A DNA stretch of 64,000 bases from JAAZCI01 sp046462535. Lineage in GTDB: Bacteria > Pseudomonadota > Gammaproteobacteria > Cardiobacteriales > Wohlfahrtiimonadaceae. The stretch covers positions 1 to 64,000 of the forward strand of contig JBKGVF010000018.1 of NCBI GenBank assembly GCA_046462535.1, given 5' to 3'. This document shows positions 16,776 to 25,421 of the stretch, one piece after another. The translations under genes and the position numbers were made by a program. A model generated the notes under the pieces. The model was given only the letters and a program-made list of their open reading frames with translations, did no database searches and was not told the DNA's origin. The stretch's first letter is position 1. The number at the start of each line of letters is the position of its first letter.

Positions 16776-17648
16776 CTAAAGAAGAGAGGCCTTCGCTAAT
16801 GCATCTTCCATCGTCCGGTGATACTGCTTATCAAATGGGACTAGGGGGAGACGAATCCCTGGACCAATCTTACCGAGTCGCTCTAATGCCCACTTAACAG
16901 GGATAGGATTGGATTCTAAAAATAATGCATGATGGAGGGCAGCAAGCTCTTCATTCAAGGCTAATGCTTTATCTCGATCACCATCAAGTGCTGCTTGAAT
17001 CATCTTATGCACCTGTAAGGGCGCAACGTTGGCAGTAACAGAGATAACCCCTTTCGCTCCCGCTAGAACACATTCAGCAGCAATACCATCCTCACCAGTT
17101 AATATCGCGATTTTATCGCCGACACGACGCACAAGTTGCTCTACACGCTCTAAAGTGCTCGCCTCCTTAATTCCTACAATATTATCTAATTCGGCTAAAC
17201 GCTCTACTGTTTCTGGCAGAAGATCACATGCACAACGTCCAGGAACGTTATAGAGTATTTGGGGAATATCAACTGTCTCCGCAATTAGGCGGTAATGCTG
17301 ATATAATCCTTCTTGTGGTGGCTTATTATAGTAAGGTGTTACTAAAAGACAGGCTTGCGCCCCATCTTCTGCTGCCCAGTGGGTGAGCTTAATCGCCTCT
17401 TCTGTAGAGTTCCCACCCGTCCCTGCTATGATGGGCAGTCGTCCTTTAGCAAATCCCACCATTCGTTTGATAACCTCACGATGCTCAGCAAAATCGATGG
17501 TTGCCGACTCACCTGTTGTACCTACGGCGACGATCGCATCAGTTTTGCTCTCTACATGAAACTCAACAAGCTTTTCTAATGTATCGTAGTCGATACGTCC
17601 ATCAGGAAACATGGGGGTTACTATTGCTACTATACTGCCACTAAACAT
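16776..17648 (-). CDS. dapA: 4-hydroxy-tetrahydrodipicolinate synthase
   Basis: DapA condenses pyruvate with aspartate semialdehyde in the lysine/diaminopimelate pathway that supplies peptidoglycan. I use the ATG at 17648, preceded by GGAGATAAGAGC, giving 290 residues; an open frame extends to 17696 without similarity. The pyruvate Schiff-base lysine is Lys161 in GIKEAS, with Tyr133 in LYNVPGR and the GTTGES motif at 43-48. All are the catalytic residues of the family. The gene lies between xth (71 bases upstream) and bamC, and probably shares their transcript. Confidence 0.96.
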   Translation of the reverse strand: MFSGSIVAIVTPMFPDGRIDYDTLEKLVEFHVESKTDAIVAVGTTGESATIDFAEHREVIKRMVGFAKGRLPIIAGTGGNSTEEAIKLTHWAAEDGAQACLLVTPYYNKPPQEGLYQHYRLIAETVDIPQILYNVPGRCACDLLPETVERLAELDNIVGIKEASTLERVEQLVRRVGDKIAILTGEDGIAAECVLAGAKGVISVTANVAPLQVHKMIQAALDGDRDKALALNEELAALHHALFLESNPIPVKWALERLGKIGPGIRLPLVPFDKQYHRTMEDALAKASLL

Positions 17649-17719
17649 GCTCTTATCTCCTTCTATAACCATAGAGCCTGATCCAAAATCAGACACAATA
17701 ACTTCTACTTTATACCATA

Positions 17720-18493
17720 TCAGTAACTCAATACAACAGAAACCGGCGCATGATCGGAGGGGCGCTCCTTCGCACGAATATCTAAATGGACCTTCGCCCC
17801 CTTAATTCGTCGACTCAAATACCTACTCGCTAAAAGGTGATCGATACGCAGACCATGATTCTTCTCAAATCCCTGTCGTCGATAATCCCACCAAGTATAG
17901 AGATCCGCCGGCTGAGAGAAGAGACGAATGGCATCAACGTAACCCAATGCCAAGAATTGGCGATATAATGCCCGCTCCTTCTCTGTGCAGAGAATCTTCC
18001 CCTCCCAACTCTTTGGATTATGTACATCTTCATCTGCAGGAGCTATATTATAGTCACCAATAACTATCAGCTCAGGATAGCGCTGCTCCTCTGCTTTAAT
18101 ATAATCGAGCAGTGCTTGATACCATTTCAGTTTATAGAGATAACGATCTGACTCTGGACTCTGGCCATTGACCGCATAAATATTAATAATACGAATACCT
18201 AAAACTGTCCCCGCAATTACCCGCGCCTCATCCTCCTCTTCCTTGAAGTTAGGAATCCCCTCAACAATATCCTCAATCGGCTCCCGACTAAGGAGAGCAA
18301 CTCCATTATATGTCTTTTGACCAAACACCGCCGTATGGTAGCCCAGTGCTTCAATCTCTTGAGAAGGAAACTCCGCCGTCACACTCTTTATCTCTTGCAA
18401 ACCTACTACGACCGGCTTCTCCTCTTCTAAAAACTCAAACAGATGAGGCAGCCGCACCTTAATTGAGTTCACATTCCATGTTGTTATCTGCAT
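17720..18493 (-). CDS. xth: Exodeoxyribonuclease III
   Basis: This is an AP endonuclease and 3'-5' exonuclease of base excision repair, in the EEP fold. The 257-residue protein has WNVNSIKVRLP at the N-terminus, the metal ligand Glu34 in LQEIKS, a central GDYNIAPADEDVHNP and the terminal catalytic SDHAPVS. Trp in the C-terminal YTWWDYR segment is typical of ExoIII. The start at 18493 has GAAGGGG upstream, and a clear promoter lies 45 bases before it. It is divergent from glnA and leads the xth-dapA-bamC group. Confidence 0.94.
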   Translation of the reverse strand: MQITTWNVNSIKVRLPHLFEFLEEEKPVVVGLQEIKSVTAEFPSQEIEALGYHTAVFGQKTYNGVALLSREPIEDIVEGIPNFKEEEDEARVIAGTVLGIRIINIYAVNGQSPESDRYLYKLKWYQALLDYIKAEEQRYPELIVIGDYNIAPADEDVHNPKSWEGKILCTEKERALYRQFLALGYVDAIRLFSQPADLYTWWDYRRQGFEKNHGLRIDHLLASRYLSRRIKGAKVHLDIRAKERPSDHAPVSVVLSY

Positions 18494-18537
18494 TGCGTTA
18501 TTACCCCTTCACATAGTTTAATAAATAGAACGGGTCC

Positions 18538-18566
18538 ATTATAGAGCGCATCATCCATTTCCCCAA
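18538..18566 (-). promoter_or_regulatory. Sigma-70 promoter of xth
   Basis: Minus-strand -35 TTGGGG (18561-18566) and -10 TATAAT (18538-18543) are separated by 17 bases and lie about 45 bases before the xth ATG. Confidence 0.65.
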
Positions 18567-18704
18567 CCTCACATCTAATACTTCCAATATACCCTATACT
18601 CCCTCGAAAACAGCTCTCCTTATATCCATCTTTTTGATCGATCATCTAAAGAATATCCTCTAAAAAAATAGAATCGAGCCACCCCCCTGAAAGAGAATTA
18701 AGTA

Positions 18705-18735
18705 TTGGGATTTTATCTCTCAATTAAGGTAAAAT
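18705..18735 (+). promoter_or_regulatory. Possible glnA promoter
   Basis: A TTGGGA (18705-18710) and a TAAAAT (18730-18735) are 19 bases apart, 40 bases before the glnA ATG. The spacing is long and the hexamers imperfect. I saw no sigma-54 TGGCAC/TTGCA pair in this gap. Confidence 0.35.
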
Positions 18736-18775
18736 GTCATGGTTTACGATTATTACTGTTTCTCAAGGGGAAAAC

Positions 18776-20191
18776 ATGTCTTCACACGAAATCAATTCGG
18801 TTTTAAAAGCCATTAAAAATGAGGAAATCAGATTTATTGATCTACGTTTTACGGATATGAAGGGGCAAGAACACCACTTCACCATTCCCGCTCACCAGGC
18901 AACGCAAGAACTCTTCCAATTTGGCAAACTCTTTGATGGCTCAAGCTTTTTAGGCTGGAAATCGATTGAGAACTCGGACATGATTTTACTGCCCGATCCA
19001 GCAACAGCAGTCATCGATCCCTTCTACAAGGATAAAACACTCGTCATGCATTGTGACATTATTGAGCCGGAAACAATGGAGAGTTACTACCGCGATCCCC
19101 GCTCCTTAGCCCGAAGAGCTCAAGAGTATCTAAAGTCGACGGGAATTGCCGATACCGCATACTTTGGACCTGAAAATGAGTTCTTCGTTTTTGACGATGT
19201 TCGTTACAACAACACCATTGGTGAGGCATACTACTCTGTCCATACTGACGAGTCTCCAATGAATTCAGCAGGTGGTGAAGAGAATAATCTTGCCCATCGT
19301 CCAACCCTTCAAGGGGGATACTCACCGGTCAATCCAAAAGATAAGTTGCACCAACTCCGCGCAGAGATGTGTACTAACTTAGAAGCATTTGGAATTAAAG
19401 TTGAGGTACATCATCATGAGGTTGCAAGTGCTGGACAGTGTGAAATCGGTGTCGCCTATAATACTTTGGTCACTAAAGCCGATGAGGTGCAGAAGCTAAA
19501 ATATGTCATTCATAATACTGCAGATCTCCATGGCAAAACCGCAACTTTTATGCCCAAACCCTACTTCGGTGAAAGCGGCTCGGGAATGCATGTTCATATC
19601 TCCCTATTTAAAGAGGGTGAGAACATCTTCACTGGTAAAGAGTATAGCGGTCTCTCGAAAAATGCTCTCTACTTTATCGGTGGATTGATAGAGCATGCCC
19701 ACGCACTTAATGCCTTTACTAATGCCTCAACCAATAGCTATAAACGCTTAGTGCCACACTTTGAGGCACCTGTACTCCTCGCCTACTCAGCAAAAAATCG
19801 CACTGCAGCAATTCGCATTCCCTTTATCCCCAACCCCAAAGCCCGCCGTGTCGAAGTACGCTTTCCCGATTCAACAGCTAATCCATACCTCACCTTTGCC
19901 GCTCTCTTAATGGCGGGACTTGATGGCATTGAAAATAAGATTGATCCTGGCAAAGCGATGGATCAAAATCTCTATGATCTTGATGAAACAGAGGCGGCAA
20001 AATACCCCCACGTCTGCCGAAATCTTGAAGAGGCACTCGATGCTCTCGATAAAGATCGCGCATTTTTACGCAAAGGTGGCGTATTTACTAATAATGTCAT
20101 TGATGCATATATCGCCTTAAAGCGAAAAGAGGTTGAGAAGATCAATCAACTTCCTCACCCTATGGAGTATGAACTTTACTACTCACTCTAA
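18776..20191 (+). CDS. glnA: Glutamine synthetase, type I
   Basis: GlnA makes glutamine from glutamate, ammonia and ATP and is the main ammonia-assimilating enzyme. The start is set at the ATG at 18776, eight bases or so after AAGGGG, giving 471 residues, usual for GSI. Substrate loops include DGSSFLGW (54-61), FGPENEFFVFD (130-140), GQCEIG (220-225) and the NRTAAIRIP segment (341-349). Tyr400 in NLYDLDE corresponds to the adenylylation site, so control by GlnE is expected. It stands alone on the plus strand, with a bidirectional terminator after it; ntrBC does not follow. Confidence 0.97.
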   Translation: MSSHEINSVLKAIKNEEIRFIDLRFTDMKGQEHHFTIPAHQATQELFQFGKLFDGSSFLGWKSIENSDMILLPDPATAVIDPFYKDKTLVMHCDIIEPETMESYYRDPRSLARRAQEYLKSTGIADTAYFGPENEFFVFDDVRYNNTIGEAYYSVHTDESPMNSAGGEENNLAHRPTLQGGYSPVNPKDKLHQLRAEMCTNLEAFGIKVEVHHHEVASAGQCEIGVAYNTLVTKADEVQKLKYVIHNTADLHGKTATFMPKPYFGESGSGMHVHISLFKEGENIFTGKEYSGLSKNALYFIGGLIEHAHALNAFTNASTNSYKRLVPHFEAPVLLAYSAKNRTAAIRIPFIPNPKARRVEVRFPDSTANPYLTFAALLMAGLDGIENKIDPGKAMDQNLYDLDETEAAKYPHVCRNLEEALDALDKDRAFLRKGGVFTNNVIDAYIALKRKEVEKINQLPHPMEYELYYSL

Positions 20192-20227
20192 TTAATACCG
20201 CATGGAGTAGGCACTACCATAAAAGAT

Positions 20228-20265
20228 AAAAGAGATCATCTTAGCGTGATGATCTCTTTTTCTAT
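20228..20265. terminator. Bidirectional terminator between glnA and trmD
   Basis: A perfect 13-bp stem (arms 20228-20240 and 20248-20260) with T-rich flank on the plus side and A-rich flank on the other separates the convergent genes glnA and trmD, serving both. Confidence 0.88.
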
Positions 20266-20942
20266 TAGAGACTCTTTTGTCGCTTCAACCGGATTTTCTC
20301 TGCCTCTTCGGCCCGCCACTGCGCTATCTTTTTATGATTACCTGAAAGTAATACCTCAGGAACACGTAAACCATTAATCTCTACAGGACGGGTATAGTGG
20401 GGATGATCATAAACATTCTCCTCAGTAAATGAGTCCTCAATATGTGAAGCCTCATTCCCCAAAGCACCAGGCAATAGACGAACAATACTATCGATTAATA
20501 TCGCAGCAGCTAGCTCCCCCCCTGATATTACATACTCTCCTATAGAGAGCTCAAGATCGATCTCAGTATCAATCAATCTCTGATCAACCCCCTCATAACG
20601 ACCACATAAAATAACGAGATGCTCTACTTCTGCTAACTGTTGCACGCGCTTCTGTCTCAATACCTCCCCCTGTGGTGACATAAAGATACGAAGTCCGCGG
20701 GAAGAGCGTGTTGTAGAAATGTGATCTAAAGCCCTCTTTAATGGTTCATACATCATAACCATTCCTGGACCACCCCCATAAGGACGCTCATCAACAGATC
20801 TATATTGGTGAGTAACATAATCACGGGGATTCCAATAATGAACCTCATAAAGCTCATCCTTTTGCCGCGCCCTACCTACAACACCATACTCACAAGTAGG
20901 AGCGATAATTTCCGGGAGTAGTGAGATTACATCGATTATCAT
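20265..20942 (-). CDS. trmD: tRNA (guanine-N1-)-methyltransferase
   Basis: TrmD methylates G37 in tRNAs, protecting the reading frame. The 225-residue protein shows the SPOUT trefoil knot: LCGRYEGVDQR, followed by EYVISGGELAA, and a C-terminal helical domain with HYTRPVE and VLLSGNH. It follows rimM by two bases. In most gammaproteobacteria rplS comes next in this operon; here trmD is the last gene and runs into the terminator shared with glnA. Confidence 0.96.
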   Translation of the reverse strand: MIIDVISLLPEIIAPTCEYGVVGRARQKDELYEVHYWNPRDYVTHQYRSVDERPYGGGPGMVMMYEPLKRALDHISTTRSSRGLRIFMSPQGEVLRQKRVQQLAEVEHLVILCGRYEGVDQRLIDTEIDLELSIGEYVISGGELAAAILIDSIVRLLPGALGNEASHIEDSFTEENVYDHPHYTRPVEINGLRVPEVLLSGNHKKIAQWRAEEAEKIRLKRQKSL

Positions 20943-20944
20943 TG

Positions 20945-21469
20945 TTAATAATCCGCACTATCCCAAATAACATGCATCATGCGATTCTCTAAATCTACCT
21001 TAGTTACTGTTTGATTAAGTCCATAGGGAATTAGATAGGGATGCTCTATCTTAGGATTACGGATAACAAGAACATCATTAGCCCCAGTCTCTAGAATATC
21101 ATCAATCACCCCTAGATACTCCCCCTCCTCGTTATAGACCTCCATTTTAAGCAGATCAACCCAATAAAAATTATCCTGATCAAGAGGAGGTAACATCTGC
21201 CGTGTAATGGCTAATTCTGCTCCTAGCAATAACTCCGCATCGTTACGGCTCTCATATCCATCAAAACGGAGTACAATATTTTTCGATTGCTCCCGCCCAT
21301 CTGCAACTACTACTTCTCGCCACTCCCCATTTCGCCCCTTCTTAAGATAGAGTCTTTGATACTGAAGAATAGCTCCACGAGGACGTGTCTCTGAAAAAAC
21401 TTTTACATACCCTTTCACCCCATGAAAGCCATTCACTTTCCCAACTGTAATGAAGTCATCACTCTGCAT
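20945..21469 (-). CDS. rimM: 16S rRNA processing protein RimM
   Basis: RimM assists late maturation of the 30S head and binds ribosomal protein S19. I chose the ATG at 21469 (MQSDDFITVGKV), about 174 residues, since the upstream in-frame GTG at 21502 abuts the rpsP terminator and has no ribosome site. The N-terminal barrel starts with VGKVNGFHGVKGYVKV, and the C-terminal PRC-barrel part includes YWVDLLKMEVYN, GEYLGVIDDILETGANDVLVI and LIPY. It is the second gene of rpsP-rimM-trmD, but a strong hairpin stands between it and rpsP. Confidence 0.93.
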   Translation of the reverse strand: MQSDDFITVGKVNGFHGVKGYVKVFSETRPRGAILQYQRLYLKKGRNGEWREVVVADGREQSKNIVLRFDGYESRNDAELLLGAELAITRQMLPPLDQDNFYWVDLLKMEVYNEEGEYLGVIDDILETGANDVLVIRNPKIEHPYLIPYGLNQTVTKVDLENRMMHVIWDSADY

Positions 21470-21505
21470 ATTTAGCTGCCTATACCAATAATTAGATTCC
21501 ACACG

Positions 21506-21541
21506 AATAAAAAAGCCACCTTATAAATATAAGGTGGCTTT
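21506..21541 (-). terminator. Intercistronic terminator or attenuator between rpsP and rimM
   Basis: A perfect 13-bp stem (arms 21512-21524 and 21529-21541) with a four-base loop is followed on the minus strand by TTTTATT. It stands 52 bases after rpsP and 37 before rimM, so it should reduce but not abolish rimM-trmD expression relative to rpsP. Confidence 0.8.
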
Positions 21542-21593
21542 AACTATTAGAAGACTCACAATAGGTAAATCTCCTATAAGATATCTCTACCTA

Positions 21594-21878
21594 TTAAGCA
21601 GTTGCCTCTTCTGTCTCAGCACCTTCATTAGTAAGCAATTTTTGTGCTTCTTTTATTAGCGATGCTACTCGTGCTGATGGTTGCGCACCAACCCCTACCC
21701 AATAGTTTACGCGCTCTAAATCTAATTGAAGGCGCTTCTCACCCCCTCTTGCAATAGGATTAAAATAACCTAAACGCTCAATATATTTGCCAGTTGCAGC
21801 TCTTCTTTGGTCTGCAACAACTATCTGATAGAAAGGTCTATTTTTTGAGCCACCTCGAGCTAAACGAATTGTTACCAT
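21594..21878 (-). CDS. rpsP: 30S ribosomal protein S16
   Basis: S16 is a small structural protein of the 30S subunit. The 94-residue sequence begins MVTIRLARGGSKNRPFYQIV and has the conserved ERLGYFNP and a helix ending ARVASLI. Length and sequence match the bacterial family, with an Ala/Glu/Thr-rich tail. It heads rpsP-rimM-trmD. The ffh gene often found upstream is not here; instead lpxC precedes it in the same direction after a 160-base gap with its own -10 element. Confidence 0.97.
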   Translation of the reverse strand: MVTIRLARGGSKNRPFYQIVVADQRRAATGKYIERLGYFNPIARGGEKRLQLDLERVNYWVGVGAQPSARVASLIKEAQKLLTNEGAETEEATA

Positions 21879-21945
21879 ATTTAATCAATACCTTGTTTTA
21901 ACTTAAATCTAACGTTATGAACTGTTTTATATTTATAGAGACACG

Positions 21946-21951
21946 ATTATA
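21946..21951 (-). promoter_or_regulatory. -10 element upstream of rpsP
   Basis: A perfect minus-strand TATAAT lies about 68 bases before the rpsP ATG in a strongly AT-rich segment. No clear -35 is visible at the expected distance, so only the -10 is claimed. Confidence 0.4.
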
Positions 21952-22038
21952 ATATAAAATTCTGAGTAATGGGGTATTCTACACCTTTACCCCGTAAAAA
22001 TCAAAGCCTAAAATCATAGCTAAATAGTGACTCATCCT

Positions 22039-22953
22039 CTACCCAAAGGCAGGAAGCAAGTACTCTACTGGCGCCTGTTCTTGCTCATCAAATGCTACAA
22101 ACTCATATGCACTAGCATCATTCATCAGCTCGCGAATCAACATATTGTTCATCATATGTCCCGCCTTATAGCCAACAAACTTACCTAGTAAAGGATATCC
22201 TAGCTGATAAAGATCCCCTACAGCATCCAATACTTTATGCCGTACAAACTCATCCTCATAACGCAAGCCATCTGGATTTAAGATACGATAATCATCAACA
22301 ACTATCGCATTCTCCATACTACCGCCAAGCGCTAAATTTAGCTCCCGCATCTTCTCTAAATCACGCATAAAGCCGAATGTACGCGCCCTCGAGATCTCAT
22401 CAATAAAGTATTGACTTGAAAACTCACATTGATGTCTAGGTGCTGTTCGCTTTAAGACAGGGTGATCAAAGTCGATAGTAAAGTCGAGATAGAATCCATC
22501 ATAAGGCTCTAATCGCGCCACCTTATCGCCATCTCGATACTCAACTGCCTTTTTGACACGGATAAAACGCTTTGCAGCTTCCTGCTCTTGGATACCCGCC
22601 TGCTTCAATAGATAGATAAAGGGCATGGAGCTCCCATCCATGATAGGAATCTCTTGAGCGCTAACCTCTATCAGAATGTTATCGATCCCTAGTGCACAGA
22701 GCGCCGCCATAAGATGCTCAACCGTTGAGATTGTTACCTCTAAATTCTCATCAGAAGCAATTGTTGTTGCTAGCTGAGTACTCTTAACGGCATCAGCACT
22801 AATTTTAATCTCGGGAGAAGGACAGTCAGTTCTGCGAAAGACAATCCCATGATCTTTAGCCGCAGGATGTAGCGCTAAGAAGACCTTTTCCCCAGAGTGT
22901 AAGCCGACTCCTGTCGTCTGGACACTCTCTCTTATCGTTCTCTGTTTAACCAT
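22039..22953 (-). CDS. lpxC: UDP-3-O-acyl-N-acetylglucosamine deacetylase
   Basis: LpxC is a zinc deacetylase that performs the committed step of lipid A synthesis. The 304-residue protein begins with TIRESVQTTGVGLHSGEKV, has the first zinc histidine in STVEHLMAAL, the catalytic MDGSSMPF and the second metal site HKVLDAVGDLYQLG. The segment GHMMNNMLIREL holds the catalytic histidine. It follows ftsZ by three bases, the usual end of the division and cell wall cluster. Its level is normally set by FtsH proteolysis through its C-terminus; here the tail ends in LLPAFG. Confidence 0.97.
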   Translation of the reverse strand: MVKQRTIRESVQTTGVGLHSGEKVFLALHPAAKDHGIVFRRTDCPSPEIKISADAVKSTQLATTIASDENLEVTISTVEHLMAALCALGIDNILIEVSAQEIPIMDGSSMPFIYLLKQAGIQEQEAAKRFIRVKKAVEYRDGDKVARLEPYDGFYLDFTIDFDHPVLKRTAPRHQCEFSSQYFIDEISRARTFGFMRDLEKMRELNLALGGSMENAIVVDDYRILNPDGLRYEDEFVRHKVLDAVGDLYQLGYPLLGKFVGYKAGHMMNNMLIRELMNDASAYEFVAFDEQEQAPVEYLLPAFG

Positions 22954-22956
22954 AAT

Positions 22957-24114
22957 TTAATCAGACTGTTTTCTTAAAAATGCAGGGATATCCAAAATAC
23001 TATCGTAGAGTCCCTTCTGTGAGCTCTCCCCACTTTCAGTCCGCTCCTTCTCCTCTTCACGTGCCGCAGAGCGCCTACGTTCAACATTCCGCGCTCTCTT
23101 AGGGGCAGGCTCATTAATTACACCACTATCGGCAATACTACCTAAGCCTGTTGCAATAATTGTTACACGGATCTCATCCCCTAAATTCTCATCAATGGCC
23201 ATACCAACGATAACAGTAGCATCATCCGCTTCCTCATCATTACCCACTAGCTCATTAATCATAGAGCCAATCTCAGTATACTCACCAAGCGATAATTCTG
23301 CGCTTCCTGTAACGTTAACTAAAACACCCTGTGCTCCAGCAATATCTATATCATCAAGTAAGGGGGATGCAATCGCCTCTTGAGTAGCCTCAATCGCCTT
23401 ATTATCACCACTTGCAGTTCCAACACCCATCATAGCAAGACCCTGCTTACTCATGACAGTCTTCACATCATTAAAGTCTAGGTTAATAACCCCCTCTTGA
23501 ATGATACTCTCTGTAATACCTTGTACGGCATTATAAAGAACATTATTAGCAGCCTTGAAAGCATCAAGAATTGATGCACCCTTCCCTAAGACACTCATCA
23601 AACGCTCATTAGGGATAGTTATTAGAGAATCCACATGCTCTTCTAACACCTTAAGACCCTGATTAGCTACTCGCTCTCGCCTCTTACCCTCAAAAGCAAA
23701 TGGTCGAGAGACAACGGCCACTGTTAAAATGCCCAATTCACGCGCAACTTCAGCAACAATAGGAGCAGCACCTGTTCCGGTCCCACCTCCCATACCTGCT
23801 GCCACAAATACCATATGCGCCCCTTCTAGAACCTCACGAATACGCTCCTGATCCTCAATAGCAGCTTGGCGTCCAATTTCAGGATCAGCACCCGCACCAA
23901 GCCCATCTGTTAGCTCAGATCCTAGCTGAACCATAATTTCGGCTTTAGTATTATTTAACGCTTGTGCATCAGTATTTGCTGCTAGGAAAGAGACCCCCTC
24001 CAACCCTGACTCAACCATGTGAGTGACAGCATTACCACCTGCACCACCAACACCAATAATTTTTATAATCGGCTTTTGCTCATTATAGTCTTGATGCAGT
24101 TCAAATTTGGACAT
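22957..24114 (-). CDS. ftsZ: Cell division protein FtsZ
   Basis: FtsZ is the tubulin-like GTPase that forms the cytokinetic ring. The 385-residue protein has GVGGAGGNAV near residue 21, the tubulin signature GMGGGTGTG at 107-115 and the T7 loop NLDFNDVKTVM. After a variable linker rich in Arg/Glu/Ser comes the conserved C-terminal peptide DIPAFLRKQ, which docks FtsA, ZipA and other partners. Order ftsQ-ftsA-ftsZ-lpxC is canonical. It follows ftsA by 37 bases. Confidence 0.98.
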   Translation of the reverse strand: MSKFELHQDYNEQKPIIKIIGVGGAGGNAVTHMVESGLEGVSFLAANTDAQALNNTKAEIMVQLGSELTDGLGAGADPEIGRQAAIEDQERIREVLEGAHMVFVAAGMGGGTGTGAAPIVAEVARELGILTVAVVSRPFAFEGKRRERVANQGLKVLEEHVDSLITIPNERLMSVLGKGASILDAFKAANNVLYNAVQGITESIIQEGVINLDFNDVKTVMSKQGLAMMGVGTASGDNKAIEATQEAIASPLLDDIDIAGAQGVLVNVTGSAELSLGEYTEIGSMINELVGNDEEADDATVIVGMAIDENLGDEIRVTIIATGLGSIADSGVINEPAPKRARNVERRRSAAREEEKERTESGESSQKGLYDSILDIPAFLRKQSD

Positions 24115-24151
24115 TTTTAACCCTCGTTAAGATTCACATGTAATTCTTAAT

Positions 24152-25399
24152 TCAAAAATTTTTTCTAATTAGATCGTATAGTTTACTAAAAATTCCTCTC
24201 TTTGGCACTGATTTATGTAATTCTTTCTGCCAAAAATTGAAGTTAGGCTGATTCGCTAATAGTAAACCAACCACTGCTGAATATTTAGGATTATCCACTA
24301 ACTCGTTATCTTCACCAATCAGGGTACGGTTAGGTGCTCCTATCCGCACCGGAACTCCTGAAAAAACACTCTTAGCAACCGATTCAACATTCTTCGCAAG
24401 CGCCCCCCCACCTGTTAGAACAATACCTGCCCCTAACGTGTAATTGATCCGATTCTGATCAAGTCTTGCCTTTACTAAGTCAAATAGCTCTTCGTATCGA
24501 GATTCAATAATATCTGCAAGATATCTTCTTGAGAGTGTTGGCACCTCTTTTCCACTCTCTAGCAGAGGAAGAGGGACCCGCTCATCAACGCCAATCAAGT
24601 CAGGAGCACAAGAGCCATACTCAATCTTTATACTCTCAGCTACCTGAGAAGAGAGGCGTTTAAGCTTAACGATATCTCGTGTTACACTCTCCCCGGCGAT
24701 CGCCAACGACTCGCTATAGATCACTGCACCATCTTTATATGCAACAATATCTGTTGTCCCCGCACCAATGTCAATAACACAGACTCCAAGGTTCTTCTCA
24801 TCCTCACTTAAGATGGCTGCACTCGATGCTAACCCTTGAAAAATAGCATGATCGAGTGCTAATCCAAACTGCTCAACACAGTTTTTTAGATTCTGGATAG
24901 CATTGCTTGAAGCGACAACAAGATGAACACGCGCCTCTAAGCGAACTCCTGCCATTCCTATGGGGTTACGAATTCCCCCTTGCTGATCTATTAAATACTC
25001 CGTTGGCATAACATGGAGCACCTCTTCCCCTTCCGGAAGGGCAAATGCTCCAGCTGTCTCTAAGACTTTATTTCGATCCTCATCGGTTACATTTCCCCGA
25101 CGAATACTACACATCCCTTCTGTCTTCTCTCCACGAATGTGGGCACCAGTAATCGTTGTCGATAGTGAACGGATCTCACATTCTGCCTCATGCTCAACAC
25201 GCCTGATTGAGCTCTCAATTGTTCGTGTCAAATGATCTAAGTTATTGATCATTCCCTGCTTTACGCCACGAGAAGGTTGTACATCAACAGCATCGATTTT
25301 GATTGTGCCATCCTCTGCACGTTCACCGATAACGGTAACCACTTTACTGCTACCTATATCAAGACCTACCACTAAGGAGCTATCGGACTCTTCACTCAT
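24152..25399 (-). CDS. ftsA: Cell division protein FtsA
   Basis: FtsA is an actin-like ATPase that tethers FtsZ filaments to the membrane and recruits later divisome proteins. The 415-residue protein shows VVGLDIGSSKVVTVIGE (phosphate 1), CVIDIGAGTTDIV (phosphate 2) and IVLTGGGALAKNV (adenosine loop), with the 1C subdomain between residues about 85 and 165. The C-terminal GIFSKLYDLIRKNF is an amphipathic membrane-targeting helix. It lies between ftsQ and ftsZ. Confidence 0.97.
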   Translation of the reverse strand: MSEESDSSLVVGLDIGSSKVVTVIGERAEDGTIKIDAVDVQPSRGVKQGMINNLDHLTRTIESSIRRVEHEAECEIRSLSTTITGAHIRGEKTEGMCSIRRGNVTDEDRNKVLETAGAFALPEGEEVLHVMPTEYLIDQQGGIRNPIGMAGVRLEARVHLVVASSNAIQNLKNCVEQFGLALDHAIFQGLASSAAILSEDEKNLGVCVIDIGAGTTDIVAYKDGAVIYSESLAIAGESVTRDIVKLKRLSSQVAESIKIEYGSCAPDLIGVDERVPLPLLESGKEVPTLSRRYLADIIESRYEELFDLVKARLDQNRINYTLGAGIVLTGGGALAKNVESVAKSVFSGVPVRIGAPNRTLIGEDNELVDNPKYSAVVGLLLANQPNFNFWQKELHKSVPKRGIFSKLYDLIRKNF

Positions 25400-25421
25400 C
25401 TTTCAATCCTTCATCTGCAAT

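Noticed and set aside
19059..19325. Minus-strand frame inside glnA
   Set aside because: Inside a strongly conserved gene with no ribosome site or recognised motif.
21961..21986. Hairpin GGGGTA/TACCCC after lpxC as a terminator
   Set aside because: Stem of six with a long loop and no adjacent T-run on the minus strand.
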